A stretch of 26,788 bases of DNA from JABAAI01 sp965242745. GTDB taxonomy: Bacteria > Spirochaetota > Leptospiria > Leptospirales > Leptonemataceae. The translations under genes and the position numbers were made by a program. The stretch is from assembly GCA_965242745.1 (NCBI GenBank), contig CBDETG010000032.1, forward strand, positions 1 through 26,788. Direction: 5' to 3'. Positions 7,894-17,195 of this stretch are shown here, one piece after another (the stretch's first letter is position 1; each line of letters starts with the position of its first letter). The notes under the pieces were generated by a model that made no database searches, was not told the origin of the DNA, and saw nothing but the letters and a program-made list of their open reading frames with translations.

Positions 7894-8743
7894 ATGCCCA
7901 AGCTGACTGTTATAGAAGAGACAAAGGCAGCTCCTGTCCTCGAAAGTACAGAAGACATGGAGATCCCATTTTTCGTTTCCTGGTACACTCCAGAAGGCGC
8001 GCTTGAAAGAGGCCCCCTGCAAATACTATGGGACTTGATCCATTCTTACAAGGTAGATATTTTTGACGTCTCTCTAGAACGAATTACGAAAGACTTTTTG
8101 GATTATATCAAGCATAAGAAACTCTCCTTAGATGCGACAGCCGAATGCGCAAGTATGGCGGCTCGCCTGCTCTATTACAAGAGCAAGCGCCTTATCCCTC
8201 ATGAAAGTCTGGAAGAAGAGCAGGAGACAAAAAGACTGCCCCCCCGAATTAGTCCAGCAGCTGCTAGAATACCGCAAATACCAGATGGCAGCAGAAAAGC
8301 TCCGCGACATAGAAGAATGGGCAGCCAAGATGTATGCACGCCCGGGCAATCCTGCCCCTCAGAAAGAAAATAAGGACAAGTACTTCGACATGGACCTGAC
8401 AGATTTACTGATAGTTTACAACGCTCTTTTGAAGCGCTGCGAGAAACGCAGGCGTGATCTGCGGGAGGAAGGACAGTCTCTTGAGCTTGATCCATACAGC
8501 GTAGATGAACAGATCAGCTATCTTTGCAAGTTGCTTGCCTCAAAAACATCCTTCTCTTTTTATGAAATCTTTGGCCCCTTAACTGACCCACACGCAGCAG
8601 GAGGAAGGACAGTGGCTCTTGGAAAGATCATCACGACTTTTTTAGCTGTTTTGGAATTAACAAAACAAGGCATGATCCGAGTAGCGCAAAAGGGCAATTT
8701 TGAAGAGATACGTATATTCAAGGAAAGCATTACCCTAAAGTGA
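7894..8743 (+). pseudogene. scpA: Condensin kleisin subunit ScpA, frame broken in a C7 tract
   Basis: ScpA links the SMC heads and, with ScpB, helps segregate chromosomes. The first frame (7894-8373) gives the kleisin N-terminus: GPLQILWDLIHSYKVDIFDV, then MAARLLYYKSKRLIP, both highly typical. The C-terminal half lies in another frame up to 8743 (ELVQQLLEYRKYQMAAEKL, then the winged-helix region ending FEEIRIF). Removing one C from the seven at 8239-8245 joins them as KRLPPELVQQL into one protein of about 282 residues, the family's normal length. A -10 like TATATA lies about 20 nt upstream of ATG 7894. The stop overlaps the scpB GTG by four bases. Identity is sure; the frameshift is either an assembly error or a real mutation or slippage. 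Confidence 0.85.
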
Positions 8744-10467
8744 AAGAAAATCTTGCGCATATCTCTTCGAAATTATTGTTGTTCTGGAGAGAGAAGCTAA
8801 AGCGGCTTCTCACTGCCCTGCCCCTGCCTATGCCCGCTTCCATTATGCAAGACAAACCCAAAGAAGAAGACTCTTCTAAGACACAGGACATGACTGCAAG
8901 CCGCAGCGCAGCGCAAGACCAAGAAGAACACGGCAGCGCAGAGCAAGACCAAGAAGAACACGGCAGCGCAGAGCAAGACCAAGAAGAGCATAGTAACTCA
9001 GCGCAAGACCAAGAAGAACACAGCAGCACAGCGCAAGACCAAGAAGAGCATAGTAACTCAGAGCAAGAACGAGGAGAGCATAGTAACTCAGTGCAAGACC
9101 AAGAAGAACACGGCAGCGCAGCGCAAGACCAAGAAGAGCATAGTAACTCAGCGCAAGACCAAGAAGAACACGGCAGCACAGCGCAAGACCAAGAAGAGCA
9201 TAGTAACTCAGAGCAAGAACGAGGAGAGCATAGTAACTCAGTGCAAGACCAAGAAGAACACGGCAGCACAGCGCAAGACCAAGAAGAGCATAGTAACTCA
9301 GCGCAAGACCAAGAAGAACACGGCAGCACAGCGCAAGACCAAGAAGAGCATAGTAACTCAGCGCAAGACCAAGAAGAACACGGCAGCGCAGCGCAAGACC
9401 AAGAAGAGCATAGCAACTCAGAGCAAGACCAAGAAGAACACGGTAGCGCAGCGCAAGACCAAGAAGAGCATAGTAACTCAGCGCAAGACCAAGAAGAACA
9501 CGGCAGCGCAGCGCAAGACCAAGAAGAGCATAGCAACTCAGCGCAAGACCAAGAAGAGCATAGTAACTCAGCGCAAGACCAAGAAGAGCATAGCAACTCA
9601 GAGCAAGACCAAGAAGAGCATAGTAACTCAGCGCAAGACCAAGAAGAACACGGCAGCGCAGCGCAAGAACAAGAAGAGCATAGTAACTCAGCGCAAGACC
9701 AAGAAGAACACGGCAGCGCAGCGCAAGAACAAGAAGAGCATAGTAACTCAGTGCAAGACCAAGAAGAACACGGCAGTGCAGCGCAAGACCAAGAAGAGCA
9801 TAGCAACTCAGAGCAGAAGGCGGCTCCAGGCAATAACGAGACAGAAAAAAACGATTCCATCCCTATATTGATACAAAAAGACGCAAAGGACTTAGCCTTG
9901 CCGCCTCATCGCAAACTTAGCGCAGAAGAAGAAAAGCACCTGCGCGGCATGCTTGAGGCCGTGATTTTCCTTGCCCCCGAAGCTCTTTCTTTGACTTCGC
10001 TGGCGCTCCATTGCCAATTAGACCGCGCAAACACGCGTGCTCTGCTTGATTCTCTTATGGACGAATATGAAAACCGCGAGGGGGGTATAGTGCTAAAAGA
10101 AATAGCGGGTACTTATCAGTTCCTTACATCGCAAGCCCATGGCCCTGCTATGAAAAGCATTTTTGGCAAGGAAGAAAAACGTGAGAAGCTCTCCCGCGCT
10201 GCTCTGGAAAGCTTAGCAATTATCTCTTACTGCCAGCCTATTACTGTCCCAGAAATTGACGATATACGCGGCTCCGCCAGCCGCCCTATGGTTGCCCTGC
10301 TTCTGGAACGTAAGCTGATCAAAACACAAGGCACCCGCCTTGTGCCCGGCAGGCCGGCCCTGTATGTGACCACCCCATTTTTTCTGAAAACTTTTTCCCT
10401 AGCCTCTATACATGAACTGCCATCTTTGAGAGAGGTCAAAGAATTAGAGTTTGATCATTTGAGCTAA
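8740..10467 (+). CDS. scpB: Condensin subunit ScpB with a 300-residue tandem-repeat N-terminal region
   Basis: The C-terminal part, from about residue 388 of 575, is a full ScpB: LRGMLEAVIFLAPEALSLTSLA, the first winged helix, then ALESLAIISYCQPITVPEID and RPALYVTTPFFLKTF, the second. ScpB binds ScpA as a dimer in the SMC complex. Residues 58-357 are thirty perfect-register copies of a 10-residue unit (consensus AQDQEEHSNS or AQDQEEHGSA), very acidic and surely disordered. Typical ScpB has 180-250 residues and no such region. The GTG at 8740 overlaps the scpA stop (GTGA), which supports coupling; internal ATGs at about 8830 and 8847 are alternative starts that would keep the repeats. Confidence 0.9.
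   Translation: MKENLAHISSKLLLFWREKLKRLLTALPLPMPASIMQDKPKEEDSSKTQDMTASRSAAQDQEEHGSAEQDQEEHGSAEQDQEEHSNSAQDQEEHSSTAQDQEEHSNSEQERGEHSNSVQDQEEHGSAAQDQEEHSNSAQDQEEHGSTAQDQEEHSNSEQERGEHSNSVQDQEEHGSTAQDQEEHSNSAQDQEEHGSTAQDQEEHSNSAQDQEEHGSAAQDQEEHSNSEQDQEEHGSAAQDQEEHSNSAQDQEEHGSAAQDQEEHSNSAQDQEEHSNSAQDQEEHSNSEQDQEEHSNSAQDQEEHGSAAQEQEEHSNSAQDQEEHGSAAQEQEEHSNSVQDQEEHGSAAQDQEEHSNSEQKAAPGNNETEKNDSIPILIQKDAKDLALPPHRKLSAEEEKHLRGMLEAVIFLAPEALSLTSLALHCQLDRANTRALLDSLMDEYENREGGIVLKEIAGTYQFLTSQAHGPAMKSIFGKEEKREKLSRAALESLAIISYCQPITVPEIDDIRGSASRPMVALLLERKLIKTQGTRLVPGRPALYVTTPFFLKTFSLASIHELPSLREVKELEFDHLS
8911..9810 (+). repeat. Tandem array of thirty 30-bp units inside scpB
   Basis: Units of exactly 30 bp follow each other without spacers from 8911 to 9810. 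Two main versions alternate, ending HGSA/HGST or HSNS, so a 60-bp period dominates. A variant EQERGEHSNS occurs at 9061 and 9211 within a 150-bp block that is itself duplicated (9031-9180 and 9181-9330). All changes keep the frame. Arrays like this change length by slippage or unequal recombination. Confidence 0.97.
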
Positions 10468-11273
10468 AGACTCTTCCCATGCTGCGCAGGCGGCTTTCAG
10501 CTCTGTTTTAGCAGACACTCCTTGCGGAATATTTCCAATGGGATACCAGTTCCCTCCAAATGAAAACGACACTGCAAGAATGAAACAGCTCTGCTGTCGC
10601 CATAGTATCCTAAAGGGATGACCTTGGATTTCTGTGGATTTCGATAAATAGCTTTGTATATTTCTTTTCTATGCCATGAATTTTTGTCTTTTCTTTTGTT
10701 ATCTTTGCATCGGGATAACGGAATTGTATTTGCTCTTGAACCAGTATAGCGTCAAGCCATATAAGATAATCTGTTTCCAAAATTGCTGTCTCTTGTTTCC
10801 AACTCTTCCATTTTCTGGCGCATAGAAGCCATATCTACCTTGACGCTCATAATAGCTTCAGCTATTTCGCGAATTTCTGCCTGCACTTCAACTTTGAGCT
10901 TTTTATTTTCCCTTTCAAGATTTTTCTGATAATCCGCTTCTGGGTCACCATACAACATAGTTAGTCTACGATAGATGCCCCAGTAGGATTCCATCGTATT
11001 TTGGCCGAGCAGCTCAAGAAGTTCCTTACGCCCATATGGGCTGCTACCTAGCTTTTCTAAATAATCCTTTGTTTGCTGGCACATCATAATAAAACAATGT
11101 TTTTCATGCTTGTCCCAAGCAGTCTGTCCGTATTCTAAGCATATCGCCATACTCCCCTTTTCTTTTGCCGGCCCCGCGCTTTTGATGACCAGATAGTGTA
11201 CTTTTTGCCAGCCAATAGGAGATGGGATTACAACTTTTCCAAAACTGGTACAGTCTCCGATCGCTAAACTCAT
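10444..11273 (-). pseudogene. Unrecognised gene broken by several frameshifts
   Basis: The start is clear: ATG 11273 after AGGAGG (11280-11285), with TATAAT at 11303-11308 and TTGACA-N16-TAGACA further up. The first frame runs 173 residues to 10752; residues about 115-165 are a Lys/Glu-rich coiled coil. Beyond its stop, coding character continues in other frames: DYLIWLDAILVQEQIQFRYP and KKYTKLFIEI in one, then GYYGDSRAVSFLQ, then GNWYPIGNIPQGVSAKTELK and a stop at 10444. So one protein of about 275 residues has been cut by at least three small indels. It lies downstream of the hsdS region on the same strand and its end overlaps the scpB end by 24 nt, convergently. I do not recognise the family. 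Confidence 0.55.
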
Positions 11274-11350
11274 CTCATACCTCCTGAAAAATTTTTCATA
11301 TTATTATACAGAAAATTTTCCCGTAGTCTGTTGTCTAGTAGATACATAAC

Positions 11351-11378
11351 TGTCTATATGATAGGGGTAAGTTGTCAA
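11351..11378 (-). promoter_or_regulatory. Candidate promoter of the broken gene at 10444-11273
   Basis: Minus strand TTGACA (11378-11373), 16-nt spacer, TAGACA (11356-11351). It is the same spacing and -10 style as the nuclease promoters, but here a 77-nt leader with a good AGGAGG site follows. A second -10, TATAAT at 11303-11308, lacks a clear -35. Confidence 0.4.
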
Positions 11379-11388
11379 TGAAAATAAG

Positions 11389-11541
11389 CTATTTCCCTAC
11401 CCCCCACACGCCGGCGATCTTTTCGCTGATCTTCTTTTGCAGGCGCTCGGCCAGCTTGCGGTTGCCGTTGACTAAAGCGCTGCTCTTTTTCGATCTCCGC
11501 GACAATCTGCTTTTGCGCTTTCAGCGGCGGGGACTATGCGC
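11389..11541 (-). pseudogene. C-terminal remnant of a type I specificity subunit (HsdS)
   Basis: Minus-strand reading gives PPLKAQKQIVAEIEKEQ, then after a one-base shift ALVNGNRKLAERLQKKISEK and a stop at 11389. This is the usual end of HsdS proteins: the conserved coiled-coil spacer that follows the second target-recognition domain. The recognition domain that should precede it is missing; the unrelated gene at 11555-12280 sits in its place. Confidence 0.65.
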
Positions 11542-11554
11542 TTTGAATAGATCT

Positions 11555-12280
11555 CTAGCTTCTATCTTTTTCAATTTCCTTATTCTCGTCATAGGTCGCA
11601 ATGCCTTTAATATTCACTTTGTCTTCTAACAAAAAGTGATCAACTTGCTTTTTAGGATTTTCCATAACAAGAGCAAAATTATAACTTTTCCCATTGCCTA
11701 TAAATTTGCCTTTATTTGATCTTTTTATCCAGGCTCCTCATTTCACCAGTCATTTCAATGGATTTATGAATCTTATCAGCAATATCTCTATCAATAAAAT
11801 ATTCTTTATCCTTTATGTTGATTGTCTGCTTTTTATTTTTTTCAACAAATGATACTTCCTCTATACCTTCGTGATAAAGGAGAAGCGATATCGTGAAATC
11901 CTCTTTTTGATTTTACGCAATCTTTGCTTATCTTGCAATATCTTTGGTATAATCTGTTTCAATTCTGGCTCGAGTATATTTATATTCATCTTCTTAGCCT
12001 TGATCACGGTAATATTTTTTGCGCCCTTACTGCGTATAATATGCTGAATAAACCAGCCAATAATTGCCAGCATAATGGCTGGCTCTGTTGTGTCGAATAA
12101 AACGGGAATTTTTTCTATAAATTCAAGAACTGACTCAAAAGAGCCTTTTTCAAAGGAAGTTACATTGATGCGTATATTCTCATCGATTGCTGAAACTATA
12201 AGAGAAAGACCTTTCAGCCCATCGATAAGGTCTTCGACGTCTATCGTTCCATCCGCTACCGCTTTACCTTTGTACGACAT
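11555..12280 (-). pseudogene. Gene of unknown function embedded in the hsdS region, two frameshifts
   Basis: From the ATG at 12280 the frame reads MSYKGKAVADGTIDVEDLID, then GLKGLSLIVSAI and a KGSFES strand, a hydrophobic stretch at about residues 67-82 (AIMLAIIGWFIQHII), and a Lys-rich region. It shifts near 11890 in an A5 run (continuing KEDFTISLLLYHEGIEEVSF) and again near 11725 (continuing KGKFIGNGKSYNFALVMENP), with a stop at 11555. The restored protein would be about 240 residues. It resembles, from memory, a family of uncharacterised proteins with a similar start and GSFE motif; no function is known to me. The upstream frame is continuous with HsdS: the sequence switches exactly at the WPM of the HsdS motif EWPM, so the gene has replaced or invaded the last HsdS half. 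Confidence 0.5.
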
Positions 12281-13279
12281 CGGCCATTCAGGAGCAATCT
12301 GTATCTGCGGCTTATAGCTGTCCACCACCTGCCGCGCGCCGTCGATGACTCTCTGATAGCTCGCGTCGATCTCCGCGACGATCTGCTCCTGCACTTTCAG
12401 CGGCGGGAGCGGGATTTGGATAAGTCTGATTTTGCAATACTCTTTGTAAGTACTACCTTCGCTTAACATTTCTAATTGAGGTTGAGCATATATGCCAAAA
12501 AATAGATTAACTTTATCGAAATTTTTAATAACTACTGAAGCCCTGATTGGTTGCGCAGGTCATTTGTAACGGCAATTTTCCGATAGTCTGCGCGGGATGA
12601 AATCAAAATCTCCTTTGCAGGCAATACACTTAACTGAAACTTGTTTAAAGCTCTGTAATGATTCCGCTTGCTATGAGTTAGTTTTTATTTTGCATAGGCA
12701 AATCGACTAATGTCAACCCAGTTAAATCGCCATCCAGAAGTAAAAATCGTTTCGTACTAGGTGTTCCGCCAGATTCGATTTGAAATAACTCGCCCTCCCC
12801 CAAAGCTACCATTTCAGGACAATCTGTATCTGCTGCTTATACTGTCCACCACCTGCCGCAGCCATCGATGACTCTCTGATAAGCGTCGATATCCGCGACG
12901 ACCTGCTCCTGCACTTTAGCGGCGGTAAGTTTGGATGGCAGCTAGGACGGTCGTTTTTAGAGATGGGTGCTGTTTTTCTGCAGCATTGACGGTTTGTAAA
13001 AGATAGAATTAATACTCATGATATTATAGGCCTTTTATTTGTGACCATAGGCATTTATACTCAAAATGCCGCGATGCATTCAAAAGAGTTGAAGCACCGC
13101 TTTTCGGGAAAAGTATTGTGCCTCTTTCAAATAATCTAAGCTTTTGTATCCAGCATTGAGTAAATCATCTTCCAACCGACCCGAACCTTCCCTACATTCG
13201 TTTCGTACAAAGGGATAAATTATTTTCATATAGGCCCCGGAATTTCCACCACCTCACACACCTCCCCCAGCGCCACCAT
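12281..13279 (-). pseudogene. hsdS: Type I restriction specificity subunit HsdS, heavily decayed
   Basis: HsdS sets the DNA target of the HsdM/HsdR complex. Fragments in several frames remain: the start WPMVALGEVCEVV (ATG 13279, in the hsdM frame), FERGTILFPKSGASTLLN, VQEQVVADIDAYQRVIDG near 12900, then a second half with LFQIESGGTPSTK, LPAKEILISSRA, and PLPPLKVQEQIVAEIDASYQ near 12400 leading to YKPQIQIAPEWPM. The conserved spacer therefore occurs twice (12297-12420 and 12819-12935), as in normal two-domain HsdS. Many small deletions and stops break it, so the locus cannot make a working specificity subunit from this sequence. Confidence 0.75.
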
Positions 13280-14662
13280 CGGCCACTTGGCATTGCGGTA
13301 ATCGACGCTTTCCCGATAGCGTTCGGCTGTCAGATTGTATTCGCCGCCGGCGGCTATCTTTTCTTTGGCCACGATCAGGCAAGCCGCGCTCTTTAATTTA
13401 CGCGCGTCCTTGCCGCTGCGCAGACAGTCAAAATACCGGCGTATTTCTTTTTGGACTTGCGGCAGGTCGTTCTTTTCAATTTTGCGCCGCTGCGCGCCCA
13501 AGTCATAGCCGTCATTTGCTATCTTGAAAAAAGCCAGATAGCGGCTGCGTTTGGCCAGGCTCCTGTCCAAAATGAGAATGGAAGTTTTGACGCCGGAATA
13601 GGGCTGGAATACGCCCGCTGGCAGCGAGATAACTGCCGCCAAACTTTCAGCTAACAGCATCCTGCGTAAATCTTTATAGGCCTTGGCGCTTTGAAAAATA
13701 ATGCCTTCGGGCACAATGATAGCAGCGCGTCCCAATGGCGTCAAATGCTCGGCCATGTAATCCACAAACAAAACCTCACTGCGATTCGACTTGATCGAAA
13801 AGCGCTTATGCGGACGGATGCCGCCCTTCGGCGTCATAAAGGGCGGATTGGCCAGAATTACCGCCGCCTGTTTATTCCAGCGCTCTTCGCTCGTCAGCGT
13901 ATCGTATTCAAAAATATGCGGCTCTGCGAAACCATGCAGATACAAATTCACCAGCGACAGCCGCACCATGTCCGGCGAAATGTCATAGCCGCTGATGTTT
14001 GCCGCAAGCTGCTTTTTTTCGTCTGGACTAAGCGCGCTGCCCGGAGCGCCGTGTTTTTTATCCCTATTGGCGCGCAGTATGTGCTTGTACGCAGATATCA
14101 AAAAGCCCGCCGTGCCGCAGGCAGGGTCAAGTATGCTTTCGTTTTTTTTAGGATCAGTCACCGCCACCATAAAATCAATGATATGACGCGGCGTGCGAAA
14201 CTGACCCGCGGCGCCCTGCGAACCTAATACCGACAACAGATATTCAAAGGCATCGCCCAAACGCTCCGAGTGATCGTATTGAAACTCATCAATAATTTTC
14301 AGAAAAGCGCGCAGAGTTTCAGGGTCACGGTAGGGCAGATAGGCGTTCTTAAAAATATCACGGAATAGCGGCGGCAGGTTTTGGTTTTCGGGCATCTTGC
14401 TGATTGCTTCCGCATAAAGCCCCAGCATCTCATGCCCGCCCAAGCCCGAACGCATCAGCTTCGCCCAGCTGTACTTAGCAAACTTTTTCGTAAAGAAGCG
14501 GCGCAGGCCTCCTAACTCTTCGCTTTCTGCGTCCATGTCATCCATGAACTTATAGATGAGCGCAATCGTAATCTGCTCGACTTGGCTTTTGGGATCGGGT
14601 ACTTTACCGACTAAAATGTCGCGGGCGTGGTCGATGCGTCGTTTTGTTTCTACGTCGAGCAT
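13226..14662 (-). CDS. hsdM: Type I restriction-modification DNA methyltransferase subunit HsdM, fused to the first residues of HsdS
   Basis: HsdM transfers methyl groups to adenine N6 and, with HsdS, forms the methylase core. Motif I is DPACGTAGF (179-187), the catalytic motif IV is NPPF (272-275), and the N-terminal helical HsdM domain (EQITIALIYKFMDDMD) is complete. The last 17 residues after about 461 (MVALGEVCEVVEIPGPI) are the HsdS start, as in M-S fusions, ending at a frameshift-derived stop. The ATG at 14662 lies 8 nt behind the hsdR stop. The protein appears intact, but without a sound HsdS it has no target recognition. Confidence 0.9.
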   Translation of the reverse strand: MLDVETKRRIDHARDILVGKVPDPKSQVEQITIALIYKFMDDMDAESEELGGLRRFFTKKFAKYSWAKLMRSGLGGHEMLGLYAEAISKMPENQNLPPLFRDIFKNAYLPYRDPETLRAFLKIIDEFQYDHSERLGDAFEYLLSVLGSQGAAGQFRTPRHIIDFMVAVTDPKKNESILDPACGTAGFLISAYKHILRANRDKKHGAPGSALSPDEKKQLAANISGYDISPDMVRLSLVNLYLHGFAEPHIFEYDTLTSEERWNKQAAVILANPPFMTPKGGIRPHKRFSIKSNRSEVLFVDYMAEHLTPLGRAAIIVPEGIIFQSAKAYKDLRRMLLAESLAAVISLPAGVFQPYSGVKTSILILDRSLAKRSRYLAFFKIANDGYDLGAQRRKIEKNDLPQVQKEIRRYFDCLRSGKDARKLKSAACLIVAKEKIAAGGEYNLTAERYRESVDYRNAKWPMVALGEVCEVVEIPGPI

Positions 14663-14670
14663 ACGAATTT

Positions 14671-17181
14671 CTAAGCCGCAAATTGATTGAGCGATACATA
14701 GTCTTTGACATATTCAGGCACCAGCTCGCGGTAACATTTTGGCACCGCCTTGAAATTATCTAATGGAAATGAGGCATTCGTTGCAAGCTGCGCATAGTCA
14801 CGCTTTTCAATAATGTGGCGAATGTCATCATATAAAATATAGGCTTTAAAGTAGACTTTGACTGCGGGCAGGTTTTTCGATTCTTTAGGCGGATGTCCCG
14901 CAATGAACTTAGCAAACTCTTCTTCTAAAAGCTTATCTTTAGACTTGAAATCCGGAATCAGGCCAAAAATTCTTTCGAGTATTTCACGCAGACTCAGGCG
15001 GCGGTCAACTCCCAGCGCTTTACGCAGTTTCTTTAGATTAAAATAGTCCTCTGGCTTGTCAAAAATTTCACGATGCACGTAGTCGATCATATAATCCCAT
15101 TGCCCCTTTTCTTTTGCTATAGCGATCTTTTTGTCTGTGCGTATTATATCCGCAAAGTTATCAAAAAACATTCGGTCTACTTTCATGCCTTCATAGCCGA
15201 TGCTTTCTTCTTTGATCGTGTCTATAAAGTCCTTGCCTAAAAATTCATAACTGTCTAATAGGCCTTCTTGTTCGTCTGTTTTCTTACTTGTGCTGGGCAG
15301 CTTGATCATTTCGTCATAATTAAAATCCTTTTCAAAATATTGACAGTTGCCAAAAAAATCGAAGAGCTTAAATTGAGTTTTCTTTGACCGCTCTATATTT
15401 TCAGCCAGGCTGCGATCCGTGAGTTGTTCCCGAAAATCATGTGTGCGCGTGCCGCGGCCTTTGATTTGAATAAAGTCAGTCGGTGAAAAGAGCGGCCGGA
15501 ACAAAGCCAAGTTGAGTATATCAGGGCAATCGTAGCCGGTCGTCATCATGCCAACGGTTACGCAGACGCGCGCTTTACTCGTTTTATAGTTAGGCAAAAC
15601 ACCGCTTGTACCAAGCAGATTGTTGTTCGCAAAATGGACCGTAAAGTCCTGAGCGTCTTGCACTTGTGAAGTGACCTGCACCGCAAAATCCGATTGATAT
15701 TTGCCGGGGAACATGCGCTCAGCCATTGCGTTTAGTATCTGCGTGAGCTTCGCGGCATGTTCCTGACTTACAGCGAAAATGATCGACTTGCCGATCTCTC
15801 GGCTAATAGGATCGCGCAGCGCGCCTTCCAGAAAGGTTTTACAAAACAGTTTATTTGTACTTTCGGAAAAAAAGCGTTTTTCAAATTGCCGCTGCTTAAA
15901 ACTCTCTTCCTGCTCATCACCCCTATCATCGGTATAGCTTGCAATAAAGCCGTCTTTGGACAATAGTTCAGTTGTGATTTCTGTACGGGCATCGACTACC
16001 GTAGGACTGATCAGCACTCCATCTTTTACCCCGTCAAGCAAGGAATAACGGAATGTGGGCTGTCCGTCTTCACAGCCAAAGGTGCGATAGGTATCCAGCA
16101 GCATGCGCCGCTCTATTGCGCGCGGGTCCTTTAGCTTGCGGGAGCCCTTCAAGTATTCACGCGGCGTAGCGGTTAAGCCCAGTTTGTAACCCACAAAATA
16201 TTCAAAAACAGCGCGCGCATTGCCGCCAATAGAGCGGTGCGCCTCATCCGAGATGATAAGGTCAAAATCAGTCGGAGAAAACAAACTGTTATATTTATTA
16301 TCAGCTAACAAGGATTGCACCGTACTAATTACTATCTCAGCGCGCCTCCACTCATTACGTTTTTCTTTATAGATGACTGTTTGAAAATCTACGCTTAGCA
16401 AATCTCTGAAGGTCTTGCGCGCCTGCTCTTCTAACTCTAGTCTGTCTACTAAAAATAAAACGCGGTGAGCATTGCCAGTATGCAAAAATAATTTGATGAC
16501 TGCGGCTGTTGTAAGCGTTTTGCCCGTACCAGTTGCCATCTCAAATAAAAAGCGATCTTTGCCTTTCTTTACCGCGTCTTGAATAGAATGGACAGCCCGC
16601 TGTTGATAGTCACGTAAAAATCGTAATTTGTTATTTTTTACAAAGTCTTCTTTCTCATCTTCATTTTTCCACGCGGCTTCAGCTGCATAATTCGGTCGTT
16701 GCGTTAGGACGATGTAATCATTCTTTACTTCTTGCGTGAGCAGACGCTCTGGCTTCGGTTCGATTTTCTTATAGCTGCTTATAGATTCAGGCGCAGGGAA
16801 TGACGTAATAATATATGGGTCGCCGCGCTGCAAATCCCAAAAGTAGTGCAGGTTGCCATTAGAAAGCATAACAAAACGGCAATTTTGGGAGCGCGCATAT
16901 CTACGCGCTTGCTCTTTAGCCGCTAATGGATTGGCCGCTTCTGCTTTTGCTTCCAGTACGATGAGTGGATGTCCCTTTGCATCAAGTAAAAGAAAGTCAA
17001 TGTAGCCTTTCTTTGTTTTTTCAAAATCCTTACCCCAACTATCAATATCAGCTTGCTTGAGCGTAGCGCTTTGCTCCAGAACAATATTGGCAGGCTTAGC
17101 ATCTTTTGCAAAAAAACGCCAGCCTGCTTTTTCAAGCAGAGCATTGATCTTAATTCGTGCAGTTGCTTCGTTTTTTGCCAT
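14671..17181 (-). CDS. hsdR: Type I restriction enzyme HsdR (nuclease and translocase)
   Basis: HsdR cleaves DNA after ATP-driven translocation. From ATG 17181 the protein has 836 residues. I chose this ATG because AGAGGA lies three bases before it; an in-frame GTG at 17208 falls inside a palindrome. The nuclease domain shows Asp62 (GYIDFLLLD) and Glu77-Ala-Lys79 (IVLEAKAE); the motor has ATGTGKT (216-222), DEAH (312-315), LTATP and GRGTRT. The C-terminal domain is EcoEI-like. No break is visible, in contrast to hsdS. R precedes M and S, all on the minus strand. Confidence 0.93.
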   Translation of the reverse strand: MAKNEATARIKINALLEKAGWRFFAKDAKPANIVLEQSATLKQADIDSWGKDFEKTKKGYIDFLLLDAKGHPLIVLEAKAEAANPLAAKEQARRYARSQNCRFVMLSNGNLHYFWDLQRGDPYIITSFPAPESISSYKKIEPKPERLLTQEVKNDYIVLTQRPNYAAEAAWKNEDEKEDFVKNNKLRFLRDYQQRAVHSIQDAVKKGKDRFLFEMATGTGKTLTTAAVIKLFLHTGNAHRVLFLVDRLELEEQARKTFRDLLSVDFQTVIYKEKRNEWRRAEIVISTVQSLLADNKYNSLFSPTDFDLIISDEAHRSIGGNARAVFEYFVGYKLGLTATPREYLKGSRKLKDPRAIERRMLLDTYRTFGCEDGQPTFRYSLLDGVKDGVLISPTVVDARTEITTELLSKDGFIASYTDDRGDEQEESFKQRQFEKRFFSESTNKLFCKTFLEGALRDPISREIGKSIIFAVSQEHAAKLTQILNAMAERMFPGKYQSDFAVQVTSQVQDAQDFTVHFANNNLLGTSGVLPNYKTSKARVCVTVGMMTTGYDCPDILNLALFRPLFSPTDFIQIKGRGTRTHDFREQLTDRSLAENIERSKKTQFKLFDFFGNCQYFEKDFNYDEMIKLPSTSKKTDEQEGLLDSYEFLGKDFIDTIKEESIGYEGMKVDRMFFDNFADIIRTDKKIAIAKEKGQWDYMIDYVHREIFDKPEDYFNLKKLRKALGVDRRLSLREILERIFGLIPDFKSKDKLLEEEFAKFIAGHPPKESKNLPAVKVYFKAYILYDDIRHIIEKRDYAQLATNASFPLDNFKAVPKCYRELVPEYVKDYVSLNQFAA

Positions 17182-17195
17182 CGTTCCTCTACTGT

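Noticed and set aside
8911..9810. CRISPR array
   Set aside because: The 30-bp units follow each other without unique spacers and keep a reading frame, so this is a coding tandem repeat.
8730..9860. 376-codon open frame on the minus strand through the scpB repeat (Cys/Ser/Trp/Leu-rich)
   Set aside because: It is open only because the 30-bp unit has no stop in that frame; the plus frame continues into real ScpB domains.
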